Assembly (NCBI RefSeq): GCF_040448675.1
Contig: NZ_CP159289.1
Location: 1,364,001 to 1,428,000, forward strand
Length of the DNA stretch: 64,000 bases
DNA from: Dyadobacter sp. 676
GTDB taxonomy: Bacteria; Bacteroidota; Bacteroidia; Cytophagales; Spirosomataceae
Direction: 5' to 3'
Position numbers and translations under genes: made by a program. Below, piece by piece: positions 47,202 through 55,556 of this stretch. A model generated the notes under the pieces. The model saw only the letters and a list, made by a program, of their open reading frames with translations, made no database searches and was not told the origin of the DNA. How positions within the stretch are numbered: the stretch's first letter is position 1; each line of letters begins with the position of its first letter.

Positions 47202-47224
47202 AAACCTCCCTGGATGGGAGGTTT
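47202..47224 (-). terminator. Terminator of tRNA-Ala transcript
   Basis: A 9-bp stem (AAACCTCCC / GGGAGGTTT) with a 5-nt loop, followed by a T-run on the minus strand, 24 nt beyond the tRNA. Confidence 0.85.
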
Positions 47225-47247
47225 CACGATCTAAATAGCTGTAAAGT

Positions 47248-47320
<73 letters not shown>

Positions 47321-47455
47321 GATTTCAATACTTCGCCGGCTTTCCCGATGGATTTCCGGACCCTCGATTGAGGTGTGCAAAGATGAAACGGAGAATCTTC
47401 AGATGCAAGCACCGGCGCATATTTTATGTATCTATTTTATACACTTTTCCGGACG

Positions 47456-47632
47456 TCACCGCGACCCGCCCCCGAATGCCTTAGCTAACAGCCAGATTAC
47501 GATGGCAATAATGCCTACGACGAGGATCACACCCGTCCAGACGCCGGTCTTGAAAATATCGCCGATCAATTCGCAGCTCGTAAGCGTAAACGACAGAAGG
47601 AGGATTATCAGAAGGTTGATATGGGCTTTCAT
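47456..47632 (-). CDS. 58-residue lipoprotein with membrane helix
   Basis: The frame starts with ATG at 47632 and encodes MKAHINLLIILLLSFTLTSC, a lipoprotein signal with Cys20, then ELIGDIFKTGVWTGVILVVG and a second hydrophobic segment (IIAIVIWLLAKAFGGG). This very short family is common in Bacteroidota genomes and has no known function; tools sometimes mislabel it phosphatidate cytidylyltransferase. The plus-strand frame over the same bases is a shadow. Confidence 0.65.
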   Translation of the reverse strand: MKAHINLLIILLLSFTLTSCELIGDIFKTGVWTGVILVVGIIAIVIWLLAKAFGGGSR

Positions 47633-47722
47633 GGGAAGGAATATTTAGGTTAGTGATGTTACATAACCCTCAAAAACCATTCCATGAAAGACAGGAATCG
47701 CTCTGCGATTGATACAGATGAA

Positions 47723-48250
47723 TTATTGGTACAGATCGATCGGTATCAGGTTGTGACGGTCGTGCAGGAGCAGCTTTTCGAAAAGACGCACGGTAGCTTC
47801 GGCATCCCCGTGGGCCCGGTGCCGGTTCTCGATCAGGATTTCCAGACTTTGACAAAGATTTCCGAGACTATACGACTTCAGGCCGGGGAAAATCTTTCTG
47901 CTGAGTTGAACGGTGCAAAGCAGGTCCCGCTGGAAAAATTCGTCGAGCGCCCCGAACTCTCTCTTGATAAATCCATAATCAAACCTCGCATTGTGCGCGA
48001 CAAACCAGGCGTCGCGTGTCATAGCGCGTACCGCATCTTGTACTTCGTAAAAAGTAGGGGCATCTTTCACCATCTCATTATCGATACCTGTGAGACGGGT
48101 AATGAAAGGTGGGATATACGTTTCCGGATTAATCAGCGAGTGAAAGAAATCGACTATTTTAGTACCATCGTGCCTGAAAACAGCAATTTCCGTAATGCGC
48201 GCAGCCCCGCCCCCGCCCGTGGTCTCAATATCAACTATCGCATACATCAA
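47723..48250 (-). CDS. DnaQ-family 3'-5' exonuclease
   Basis: This 175-residue protein has the three exonuclease motifs of the DEDDh group: YAIVDIETTGG (Asp/Glu pair), the ExoII region FVAHNARFDYGFIK, and ExoIII HRAHGDAEATVRLFEK with the His/Asp of the active site. It resembles the epsilon-like exonuclease domain (PolC type) without polymerase or GIY-YIG partner in the same frame. It may proofread or trim DNA or RNA ends. A longer plus-strand frame over it is an antisense shadow. Confidence 0.88.
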   Translation of the reverse strand: MMYAIVDIETTGGGGAARITEIAVFRHDGTKIVDFFHSLINPETYIPPFITRLTGIDNEMVKDAPTFYEVQDAVRAMTRDAWFVAHNARFDYGFIKREFGALDEFFQRDLLCTVQLSRKIFPGLKSYSLGNLCQSLEILIENRHRAHGDAEATVRLFEKLLLHDRHNLIPIDLYQ

Positions 48251-48332
48251 TTATTCACTCCGAAATGGTTACTCATAAGTCCCGGCGACCGCCACCGTGT
48301 CGGACGGAGGTTTAAACAATACAAAAAAACAA

Positions 48333-48360
48333 AAAAATCCCCGCCGAAGCGAGGATTTTC
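48333..48360 (-). terminator. Terminator after TonB gene
   Basis: A stem of AAAATCC...GC against GC-GAGGATTTT around CGAA; on the minus strand it is followed by a T-run. Confidence 0.7.
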
Positions 48361-48399
48361 TTCAATAACAGGGAGGCGTTTACGCAAGTCGGGTAACGG

Positions 48400-49422
48400 T
48401 CAGTCCAGTTGAAATGCGATCGGCAAGGTAAATCTGACCCGGACAGGAACACCGGCCTGTTTGCCCGGCATCCAATCCTTCATCATTTTCACAACCCGTA
48501 CCGCTTCTTCGTCGCAACCAAACCCGATTCCCTTAACTGCGGTCGCATTCTCTATTTTTCCATCAGAACCTACGGTAAATTGTACAAAGACTTTCCCTTG
48601 AATACCCGCACGCGAGGCTTGAGAAGGATATTTAAGGTTCTTCCGCAGAAATGCAGCCATCGCTTCGTTACCACCGGCGTATTGTGGCGCCTGTTCTACA
48701 AATATGAAAGTCTCCTCTTTTCTTGCTTCAGCACCCACGGTTTCTGCTTTCGCAGCAGGCGTATTGGCAACCGGCGGAGCTATCGTCTCAATGTTTTCTA
48801 AACCATCTACGGTTTCTGTCGACGGCTGTGCATTTTGCAGGTCTTCGACCACGGGAGGCAACTCTTCGATTTCTACCTTATTATCCGGAAGCACTTCCGG
48901 CGTCACGGATTTTACAGCTTTCGGGGCCGGTACAACCTCTTTTTTCGCAGGTGGAGCGGGCGGCTCCTCCATCTTGATATCCACCGGCTTCACTTCAACG
49001 ATATACGCAATGTCGTCAGGCTTGGGATCGGGCGTGAGCTTCGCGTAAAGTTTCGGAAACATCACCAGCAACAAAAAGAACGCTACGCCCATTACCACCG
49101 ACCGCTGAATGGTCTGTCCATAACCTTTTCTCAGATCGTACGCGCCGTAAGACTTGTTACGGTTCTCGAAGACGATGTCATTCAAAGATTTTTCCATGGC
49201 TAATAGATTTTGATGATCAACACTCAGATTCAGGAGAGTTTGCATATCGGCCGTCTTTACCATTTCCTGATAAATCTGCTCGAATGGCTTGCCATCCCAA
49301 AGACTTTCCTCCGCTTCGCAAGCCAGGTGATCGAGGATCTCCGGAAACAACTCCGGATCCAGCTTGCTTGCCTGCAAATATTTGCTTATTTGGTCAATGC
49401 GATTTTCCTGAAGGCGTTTCAT
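48400..49422 (-). CDS. Energy transducer TonB with PadR-linked N-terminal domain
   Basis: TonB couples the proton-motive force to outer-membrane receptors. This 340-residue protein differs from classical TonB in its first about 60 residues (ISKYLQASKLDPELFPEILD; HLACEAEESLWDGKPFEQIY), a short helical domain seen in proteins encoded beside PadR regulators. After a cytoplasmic linker (NDIVFENRNKSYGAYDLRKG) comes the membrane helix (VVMGVAFFLLLVMFP), a Pro/Glu/Lys-rich periplasmic span, and the C-terminal TonB domain (YPSQASRAGIQGKVFVQFTV; GCDEEAVRVVKMMKDWMPGK). It follows the PadR gene by 38 nt and is probably co-transcribed. Confidence 0.88.
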   Translation of the reverse strand: MKRLQENRIDQISKYLQASKLDPELFPEILDHLACEAEESLWDGKPFEQIYQEMVKTADMQTLLNLSVDHQNLLAMEKSLNDIVFENRNKSYGAYDLRKGYGQTIQRSVVMGVAFFLLLVMFPKLYAKLTPDPKPDDIAYIVEVKPVDIKMEEPPAPPAKKEVVPAPKAVKSVTPEVLPDNKVEIEELPPVVEDLQNAQPSTETVDGLENIETIAPPVANTPAAKAETVGAEARKEETFIFVEQAPQYAGGNEAMAAFLRKNLKYPSQASRAGIQGKVFVQFTVGSDGKIENATAVKGIGFGCDEEAVRVVKMMKDWMPGKQAGVPVRVRFTLPIAFQLD

Positions 49423-49460
49423 AGATCGATCTGTTTAGAGATTAGCCATGTAACTACAAT

Positions 49461-49814
49461 TTATTCGGTTGCCAGGTTTTTAGGGGCAAGCAGCAGTCTC
49501 ACTGCCTCTATAAAACGCTCTAAGTCACTAGTTTTAGTACGGGCGGTTTCATTTCCGCGGTGTGTTAGGGAGTAATATTTTCTGAGGCGCCCGTCTACCT
49601 CCACCGACTCGGTGATCAGCAGCCCTTCCTGTTCCAGTTTGTGGAGCACGGGATAGAGCGCACCGAACGTAAGGGCGATGGCTCCGCCGGTCCTGTCTTT
49701 TACTTCCTGGGTAATCTCATAACCATACATCCGGTCGCGCTCAGCCAGCAAATTCAATACGATGGTTTTTAAGGTACCCCTTACATACTCGTTACTCGTT
49801 GTGTTATTCTCCAT
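49461..49814 (-). CDS. PadR-family transcriptional regulator
   Basis: A 117-residue winged-helix regulator of the PadR family: GTLKTIVLNLLAERDRMYGY, EITQEVKDRTGGAIALTFGA, and LYPVLHKLEQEGLLITESVE with the wing. The C-terminus is short. It precedes the TonB gene and its own promoter holds a perfect palindrome, so it probably represses this operon. The signal it senses is unknown. Confidence 0.92.
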   Translation of the reverse strand: MENNTTSNEYVRGTLKTIVLNLLAERDRMYGYEITQEVKDRTGGAIALTFGALYPVLHKLEQEGLLITESVEVDGRLRKYYSLTHRGNETARTKTSDLERFIEAVRLLLAPKNLATE

Positions 49815-49822
49815 GAGTGAAA

Positions 49823-49864
49823 GTTTTATATAGGCAAATATATATAAGTTTTTTATATATAAAA
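49823..49864. promoter_or_regulatory. Probable PadR operator
   Basis: TTTTATATATAAAA at 49851-49864 is a perfect 14-bp palindrome. A second half-site TTTTATATA lies at 49823-49831, 9 bp upstream of the PadR start codon, with TATATATAA between. PadR proteins often bind such AT-rich palindromes in their own promoter. Confidence 0.55.
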
Positions 49865-49910
49865 CACAAATCTACAAATTTCTTTCAAACGGTTCAAGGA
49901 AAATTTCCAA

Positions 49911-50381
49911 CTAACTCTCAGTCAATGGAATAGAGCGATTAATGCGTTCTTCAAGCGAAATAAAGGTTTCTGTACGCTGAATGCCATTCACTTTCTGAAT
50001 TTTATCATGAAGAATTTCGCGCAGGTGGCCGGTGTCGCGACAAACGATTTTAAGGAAGATGCTGTAAATTCCGGTAGTATAATGAATATTCACAACTTCC
50101 GGAATACCTTCCAGTTCCGTGGCAACCTGCTCGTACAACGAACTTTTATCGAGGTAGATTCCCAGGAAAGCGCTGATGTCCCACCCGAGTTTCGTCGGGT
50201 CGATCACCAGTTGGGACCCTTTTACGATGCCCATTTGCTCTAACTTTTTCATGCGCACATGTACGGTGCCACCGGATACAAATACCCGCTTACCAATTTC
50301 CGTGTACGGTAACGCAGCATTCTCGATCAACAGTGAAAGGATGCGCAAGTCGGTATTATCAATATCTGAATATTTATGCAT
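49911..50381 (-). CDS. Lrp/AsnC-family transcriptional regulator
   Basis: A 156-residue regulator: N-terminal helix-turn-helix (LRILSLLIENAALPYTEIGK; GGTVHVRMKKLEQMGIV) and C-terminal ligand-binding RAM domain (AFLGIYLDKSSLYEQVATEL; VNIHYTTGIYSIFLKIVC). Such proteins form octamers and respond to amino acids. It is separate from the PadR-TonB operon and divergent from the tRNA-like RNA. Target genes are unknown. Confidence 0.92.
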   Translation of the reverse strand: MHKYSDIDNTDLRILSLLIENAALPYTEIGKRVFVSGGTVHVRMKKLEQMGIVKGSQLVIDPTKLGWDISAFLGIYLDKSSLYEQVATELEGIPEVVNIHYTTGIYSIFLKIVCRDTGHLREILHDKIQKVNGIQRTETFISLEERINRSIPLTES

Positions 50382-50555
50382 TTTGTGTCAAAAGTTTGAA
50401 TTCTTTGCAATAATCAAGCTCAAATTATGAAAGAATTGTAAATTTTAACAATTTTAAATGAAAATATTTTATATTTCAGATCATAAGTTTTAGTTTTGCA
50501 AAACCAAATCAAGAAAAGCCGTTGATAACGACGCTTTACTCGATTTGAGTCACAT

Positions 50556-50716
50556 TGTAGGGTGATGAAATTGGCAGCCATGCCCTCCTGTCTCGGGGGT
50601 GGTGAATAAGGGATAAACGCGGCATAATGCCGACGAAAGTCGACTGGGGTGGACCACCAACAGTATTTGTACCGTAGCTAACCGCACCGTGGGTGGTTCG
50701 AATCCCCCTCCTACAG
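50556..50716 (+). ncRNA. tRNA-like RNA with very long variable region
   Basis: The ends fold as a tRNA: acceptor TGTAGGG (50556-50562) pairs with TCCTACA (50709-50715), D-stem ATG / CAT around AAATTGGCAGC, anticodon stem CCCTC / GGGGG with loop CTGTCTC (anticodon GTC), and T-loop TTCGAAT with stem GGTGG / CCCCC (one mismatch). The D-arm resembles Bacteroidota tRNA-Leu. Between the anticodon and T arms lie 92 nt instead of 4-20. They contain possible helices (CGGCA / TGCCG, CGAC-GAAA-GTCG, ACTGG...CAGT, GGTG / CACC). A TAGTTTTG box at 50491-50498 and a terminator at 50792-50827 suggest its own transcript. It could be a class II tRNA with inserted sequence, a tRNA-like regulator, or a decayed tRNA. 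Confidence 0.5.
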
Positions 50717-50791
50717 CAAAAAAAACTTGACAAGCGATTTTTTTCGTATTAGTTTTATTTGGTTTTTAGTTTGTTGATGAAGTGTAATTTG

Positions 50792-50827
50792 ACACGCGGG
50801 TTCATTTTGAAACCTGCGTGTTTTTTT
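50792..50827 (+). terminator. Terminator after tRNA-like RNA
   Basis: An 11-bp stem with one G-T pair (ACACGCGGGTT / AACCTGCGTGT), 8-nt loop and T8. The T-run is on the plus side, so it fits the tRNA-like transcript and not the minus-strand gene beyond it. Confidence 0.85.
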
Positions 50828-50848
50828 ATACCTGAACATCAGCGGTTA

Positions 50849-51148
50849 TCAACGCCACTTCCCACCGGCCCATATCGCGGTAATGATTACCATCAGCAGC
50901 ACCACGACCAGCATCACCAATGGCAAAAGCGCAATAAATGTCGCCGAACCGCTTGACCGGAAACAATATTTGGCAGTCAGGCTCACGATAATAAGCAGGG
51001 AGAGCACCATTATTGGGTAAAGCACCTGGCGGTATTGCTCGGGATACACATAAGCAGGGTTTTCTCTGGTCAGCAACCAGAATTTTCGAAGGTAATAGAC
51101 CAACCCGGCGAATTCGCTCAGGATGGCCAGCCAGAAGATAACGTTCAT
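50849..51148 (-). CDS. Small membrane protein
   Basis: A 99-residue protein with three hydrophobic segments (VIFWLAILSEFAGLVYYL; VLYPIMVLSLLIIVSLTA; FIALLPLVMLVVVLLMVIIT) and a short polar C-terminus (WAGGKWR). No signal peptide cleavage or known domain. A frame in another phase over the same bases is a shadow. It lies between the tRNA-like RNA and the tRNA-Asp array. Function unknown. Confidence 0.6.
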   Translation of the reverse strand: MNVIFWLAILSEFAGLVYYLRKFWLLTRENPAYVYPEQYRQVLYPIMVLSLLIIVSLTAKYCFRSSGSATFIALLPLVMLVVVLLMVIITAIWAGGKWR

Positions 51149-51303
51149 TTTTAAACAGGATTAAATGCCAAATGTAGAAAGAGCGGCATTCCTGTAAAAT
51201 TCTAATTATCAATCGGTTCGATGAACCAAGGATAGGCATCTTGGAATGAGTAAGCGAGGTATCACAGGAACTGTCCGACAACTTAGCCGTAACCCTCCCG
51301 GTA

Positions 51304-51375
51304 GTCCCGTGGAACCCGAACACCTATACCACTTCTCAATGCCGGAAATGCATGCTAACCAGGTGAACTACCCAC
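51304..51375 (-). pseudogene. Decayed tRNA-like fragment
   Basis: TGCATGCTAACCAGGTGAACTACC (51348 onward, given here in part) closely matches the 5' half of the tRNA-Asp genes nearby, and GAACCCGAAC-type sequence before it recalls a T-arm, but no acceptor stem forms. Probably another remnant of the array. Confidence 0.4.
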
Positions 51376-51390
51376 GAAAAACTTAAAACG

Positions 51391-51413
51391 AAAAAAGCCC
51401 GGATTTCTCCGGG
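51391..51413 (-). terminator. Terminator of tRNA-Asp transcript
   Basis: AGCCCGGA / TCCGGGCT with a 4-nt loop, followed on the minus strand by TTTTTTCGTTTT. Confidence 0.85.
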
Positions 51414-51420
51414 CTCCTTG

Positions 51421-51494
51421 CGGTCTGGACGGGACTCGAACCCGCGACCCCATGCGTGACAGGCATGTATTCTAACCAGCTGAACTACCAAACC
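51421..51494 (-). tRNA. tRNA-Asp (anticodon GTC), copy 1
   Basis: Minus strand: acceptor GGTTTGG pairs with CCAGACC (one G-T), D-arm TAGTTCAGCTGG, anticodon stem CATGC / GCATG with loop CTGTCAC (anticodon GTC), and T-arm CGGGTTCGAGTCCCG. It is identical in sequence to copy 2 at 51713-51786. Confidence 0.93.
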
Positions 51495-51529
51495 ATTAAA
51501 TAAAGAACGCAATGCTGTTTGCAATTAGC

Positions 51530-51596
51530 CGCGACCCCATGCGTGACACCCTGCGCGGGGCCGGGCATGTATTCTAATCAGCTGAACTAACAAACC
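51530..51596 (-). pseudogene. Decayed tRNA-Asp copy lacking T-arm
   Basis: The 5' acceptor strand (GTTTGTTAG), D-arm and anticodon region are recognisable, with a 16-nt insertion (ACCCTGCGCGGGGCCG) near the anticodon stem. The T-arm and 3' acceptor strand are replaced by a spacer that also precedes the next copy. Confidence 0.65.
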
Positions 51597-51631
51597 ATTA
51601 AATAAAGAACGCAATGCTGTTTGCAATTAGC

Positions 51632-51685
51632 GGCGACCCCATGCGTGGGCCGGGCATGTATTCTAACCAGCTAAACTAACAAACC
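51632..51685 (-). pseudogene. Second decayed tRNA-Asp copy lacking T-arm
   Basis: It shares the D-arm and the GCGACCCCATGCGTG block with the intact copies, but the anticodon itself is disrupted (GTGGGCCGGGCATG) and the T-arm is absent. The spacer ATTAAATAAAGAACGCAATG and GCTGTTTGCAATTAGC occurs before both decayed copies. Confidence 0.65.
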
Positions 51686-51712
51686 ATTAAATAAAGAACT
51701 TCAAAAAATCGG

Positions 51713-51786
51713 CGGTCTGGACGGGACTCGAACCCGCGACCCCATGCGTGACAGGCATGTATTCTAACCAGCTGAACTACCAAACC
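51713..51786 (-). tRNA. tRNA-Asp (anticodon GTC), copy 2
   Basis: Identical to copy 1 over the whole cloverleaf. As the most upstream unit on the minus strand it is first in the array, and the promoter should lie in the AT-rich sequence to its right. Confidence 0.93.
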
Positions 51787-51947
51787 GATTCGTTTCACAA
51801 GGCGTTTTGTAAAACGTGGTGCAAAAATACCACTAATATTTACGATTGCAACACCCTACACTGCAATTTAGTTATTTTATTTGTAAAAAGATATTTCTCT
51901 TCCCAAGAATATTCTGAAAATGAAATAGTTGAATCAGGAGAAAATTT

Positions 51948-53049
51948 ATGACTTTCATCAAAGAAATTTTAACCGAACTCGAAAGACTCGCCCCGCTGCC
52001 TTACCAGGAAGACTATGATAACGCCGGACTGCTCGTTGGTTCCCCCGACACCGCAGTCACCGGGATTCTCTTCTCGCTCGACATTACCGAAGACATCGTC
52101 GCCGAAGCCGTTCGCAGACAATGTAACCTGATCGTCGCGCACCATCCTATAATTTTTAAGGGCCTGAAAAAGCTCAATGGCAGGAATTACGTAGAGCGAA
52201 CGATCATAAAGGCCATCAAAAACGATGTCGCACTTTACGCCACGCATACCAATCTCGACCATGTCACGGGAGGTGTAAACTGGCAAATCGCGAAGCGCCT
52301 GGGCCTCCGAAATATTAAAATATTAGCTCCTAAAAAAGCAGGTTCTGACCAAATTGGCCTTCTTCTGCCCGGTCGATAATACGCTGGAAGTGCTGAATGC
52401 ATTGTTCGAAGCTGGGGCCGGTGAAATAGGGGAATACCGCAATTGCAGCTTTCGGGGCGAAGGATTGGGAACGTTTCTTCCCGGCGAAAATGCACATCCG
52501 GCCATTGGCGACCGCGGCGAACTGGAAACGGTGAAAGAGCATCGCGTGGAAGTAATGCTGCCTTCGCACTTGCAAGGCCAGGTCCTGCGCGCGCTCCGGC
52601 ATGCCCACCCGTACGAAGAAGTAGCCTATTATATGTCGGCACTCGAAAATGAAAACCAGGAAGTAGGCGCCGGGGCAATCGGCGAGCTGCCGGAGCCCAT
52701 GGAGGCGGCTGCATTTCTTTCCCATTTGAAATACAATATGCACGCACCGGTAGTTAAACATACCGAACCAACTGAAAAGTCGATACGCACGGTGGCAGTG
52801 TGTGGCGGTGCGGGTAGCTTTTTGTTACGCAACGCGGTTTCAGCCGGTGCAGATGCCTACGTGACAGCGGATTACAAGTATCACGAATTTTTCGATGCGG
52901 AGGGCCGCATTATGATCTGTGATATAGGCCATTACGAAAGCGAAGTGTTTACGAAAAATTTATTACATGACTATTTATCAGGAAAATTTAGTAATTTCGC
53001 ACTCTGTTTGTCAGAAATCAGTACCAATCCGGTCCGGTACTTTTACTGA
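51948..53049 (+). CDS. NIF3-like dinuclear metal-centre protein (frameshifted)
   Basis: NIF3-family proteins (DUF34) form hexameric rings with two metal ions; some act as GTP cyclohydrolase I-like or are of unknown role. The restored protein has about 367 residues. Metal-binding blocks are YDNAGLLVG, IVAHHPIIFKGLKKLNG, YATHTNLDHVTGGVNWQIA, and at the end ADYKYHEFFDAEGRIMICDI with GHYESE. The middle domain is the usual insertion (GAGEIGEYRNCSF; RVEVMLPSHLQGQVLRALR). The frame shifts in the A6 run 52332-52337; one A fewer gives LAPKKQVLTKLAFFCPVDNT, the family sequence. Confidence 0.85.
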
Positions 53050-53146
53050 ACGCCGGTTGCGACAACTAATTCCGCTGATAATCTGTTTAAATTAGGGCTG
53101 ACTACCTTCACATTCAAGCATTGAAACAAGTCCATTAAAGACATAC

Positions 53147-53894
53147 ATGGAAAACACAATCGCACAAAAACTAGATGCTCTCCTGAAACTTCAGGAAATC
53201 GATTCAAGCCTTGACGAAATACTAAAAACCCGCGGGGACCTTCCGGAAGAAGTAAGGGACCTGGAAGACGAAATCGCAGGAATCGAGACGCGTTTAGGAA
53301 AATTCAAATCTGAAATTGCCAATCTGAACGCCGAGATCGACAATTACAAAAATGCACAGAAAGAAGGGGAAAAACTGATCAAAAAATACAAAGATCAGCA
53401 GATGAACGTCCGCAACAACCGCGAATACGACGCCATCACCAAAGAAATAGAACTGCAAGAGCTCGATATGCAACTGGCCGACAAGAAGATCAACGAAGCC
53501 AGAGCCCGCATCCGCCTCATCGAAGAAGATGCCAATCGCGCGGAATCTATCCTGAACGAAAGAAACGAAGACCTGAAAGTGAAGAAAAACGAACTTTCGG
53601 TCATTACCTCCGAAAGCGAAGCCGAAGAAAAGGCGCTGATCGCCGAAAGAGAAAAGCATATTAAGAAGATCGAAGAACGCCTGCTGAAATCATACCAGAA
53701 AATCCGCGACAACTCGCTCAACGGCTTGGCTGTGGTACACGTGCAACGGGGCGCCTGCGGCGGATGTTTCAGCATCGTTCCCCCCTCAGCGCCAAGCTGA
53801 TATCCGCGAACGCAAGAAGCTGATCGTGTGCGAGCACTGCGGACGTATCCTTGCCGACGTGGAAAGCGTTCAACCGGTTCACCAGCGTCGCTAA
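53147..53894 (+). CDS. C4-type zinc-ribbon coiled-coil protein (frameshifted)
   Basis: A protein of about 249 residues: a long antiparallel coiled coil (LDALLKLQEIDSSLDEILKT; LNAEIDNYKNAQKEGEKLIK; LAVVHVQRGACGG) followed by a C-terminal zinc ribbon. The frame breaks at C6 (53780-53785). One C fewer turns the early stop into VPPQRQADIRERKKLIVCEH and CGRILADVESVQPVHQR, giving the four cysteines CGGC and CEHC. The family (DUF164/zf-RING_7) is broadly conserved and usually lies beside the NIF3 gene, as here. The role is unknown; a nucleic-acid-linked chaperone function is suspected. Confidence 0.85.
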
Positions 53895-53914
53895 GATTTT
53901 TAATAGTAAATTGA

Positions 53915-53945
53915 AAGGTTGTCTTACCAGGGCAACCTTTTTTTA
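53915..53945 (+). terminator. Intrinsic terminator after zinc-ribbon gene
   Basis: AAAGGTTGTC / GGCAACCTTT with a 6-7 nt loop and T7. Confidence 0.85.
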
Positions 53946-53956
53946 TGTGCACGATT

Positions 53957-55495
53957 ATGAGCAGGCGTTACCCGGCGTTTAACCATACGGCAAAGTGGCT
54001 CCCGCTATGCTTCCTCCTGTTTTTGTTTCCTGGGCAACCGGTAGATGCCCTGGACGAACTGAGCGATGTGGTTTTCTCACCAAAACTCCAGAAAGCCTAC
54101 TTTGAAATCCAGAAACTCAGACTGCCCGTCGCACGTGAGCTCATTGACGACGAACGCGCTGCCATGCCTGCCAACCCGTTTATCGCATATCTCGATAGCT
54201 ACGCCGACCTGCATTACCTCCTGATTTCGGAAGACCGCACCGGTTACAAAATCTTTCTCCAGCAGCAGGACAAGCGTATGGACAATGTCGGAAAGTTGCC
54301 TGACAAATCGCCCTACAAACGGTTCTTTCAGGCCGATATCCGACTGCACTCCGCATTTGCCAAGCTTAAATTCGGCAATGAGGTAAGCGGTTCCTGGGAA
54401 ATCATCAAGGCTTACAGGCTGTTGGAGGATAACCGGAAACGATTCCCGGCATTCACTCCTACCCTCAAATCACTCGGATTGCTGCATGTGCTGATCGGGT
54501 CCATTCCGGAGAATTATACATGGATCGCCAAAATGCTGGGATTAAGAGGAAATATCGCTCAGGGTATCGGCGAATTGCGCAAAGTTGTGAAAGAAGAGCC
54601 GTTCTTCCGGCAGGAAGCGGAGTTAATCGATCTGCTGCTCCATGCCTATACCCTCCAACCGGGCCCCGAACAGCAGGCGCGCATTCGCCAATGGCCGAAA
54701 GAACAGCCCGATAACCTCCTGCTGCATTTCTTCGCCACGACAGTCCTGATGAAAGAAAACCGGAGCGAAGAAGCTTCCCGTTTTTTAGCCGAAGCACCTG
54801 CCGGCAGGGACTATATGCCGTTCCCGTTCCTGAATTACCTGAAAGGTGAAATTGCATTACAAAGTGGCGATTATGAAGGGGCGTTCGCGTTTTATTCCCG
54901 CTTTCTGAAACAATACGCCGGGTTCAACTATATCAAGGACAGCCATTTCAAAATGTTCATGTGCCGATGGCTCGCTGGGCAGGATCAGGAAGCGATGCAA
55001 AACATCCGGAAGGTAACCGAAACCGGCAGCACTATTGTGGAAGCCGACCGGTTTGCGGAGAGAATTGCAAGGGAATTCATGGAAAACAAGATCAGTCCGC
55101 GCCAAAAGGTGCTGTACAAAGCCCGGTATGCTACGGATGGAGGTTATTTTCAGAAGGCTTCCGACATCATGAAATCCGTTTCCGAAAAAAGTTTTGGCAC
55201 AACTTCTGAAAAAGCGGAATATAATTATCGTACGGCGCGGATTCTGCAAAAAACGGGTCATACGAATGAATGCGTACCATATTACGACCGTTCGATCGAG
55301 CTGGGGCAGGCCGGGACAGGTGCCGCAGGCTTCGCGGCGGCGTCGGCCTTGCAACTGGGCTATATTTATCAGAAAAAAACTGACAATCAGAAGGCTGTGG
55401 CGTATTTCAAAAAAGCGATGAGCTTTAAAAAACATGAGTACAAAAACAGCATCGACAACAAAGCCCGTGCGGCGCTGACGGAATTGGGGCAGTGA
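53957..55495 (+). CDS. Secreted TPR-repeat protein
   Basis: This protein of about 512 residues has a signal peptide (LPLCFLLFLFPGQPVDALD) and many helical repeats of TPR type, such as IALQSGDYEGAFAFYSRFLK, YFQKASDIMKSVSEKSFGTT and LQLGYIYQKKTDNQKAVAYF. The start at 53957 (MSRRYP) was chosen because the upstream ATG at 53945 lies in the terminator's T-run. It resembles the TPR39/DUF3808-like group but I am not sure. Such proteins usually scaffold envelope complexes. No domain beyond repeats is seen. Confidence 0.7.
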   Translation: MSRRYPAFNHTAKWLPLCFLLFLFPGQPVDALDELSDVVFSPKLQKAYFEIQKLRLPVARELIDDERAAMPANPFIAYLDSYADLHYLLISEDRTGYKIFLQQQDKRMDNVGKLPDKSPYKRFFQADIRLHSAFAKLKFGNEVSGSWEIIKAYRLLEDNRKRFPAFTPTLKSLGLLHVLIGSIPENYTWIAKMLGLRGNIAQGIGELRKVVKEEPFFRQEAELIDLLLHAYTLQPGPEQQARIRQWPKEQPDNLLLHFFATTVLMKENRSEEASRFLAEAPAGRDYMPFPFLNYLKGEIALQSGDYEGAFAFYSRFLKQYAGFNYIKDSHFKMFMCRWLAGQDQEAMQNIRKVTETGSTIVEADRFAERIAREFMENKISPRQKVLYKARYATDGGYFQKASDIMKSVSEKSFGTTSEKAEYNYRTARILQKTGHTNECVPYYDRSIELGQAGTGAAGFAAASALQLGYIYQKKTDNQKAVAYFKKAMSFKKHEYKNSIDNKARAALTELGQ

Positions 55496-55556
55496 ATTTT
55501 GTTACCAAATACGCTTTCCGACGTATCAAGTATGCAAGCATCAAAGCATTCCCGTT

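Noticed and set aside
47684..48412. A 242-codon plus-strand frame
   Set aside because: Antisense to the DnaQ-like exonuclease, which carries complete active-site motifs.
50556..50827. tmRNA as an explanation of the tRNA-like RNA
   Set aside because: Too short (about 160 nt to the 3' end), no tag reading frame ending in Ala-Ala, and it has a proper anticodon arm, which tmRNA lacks.
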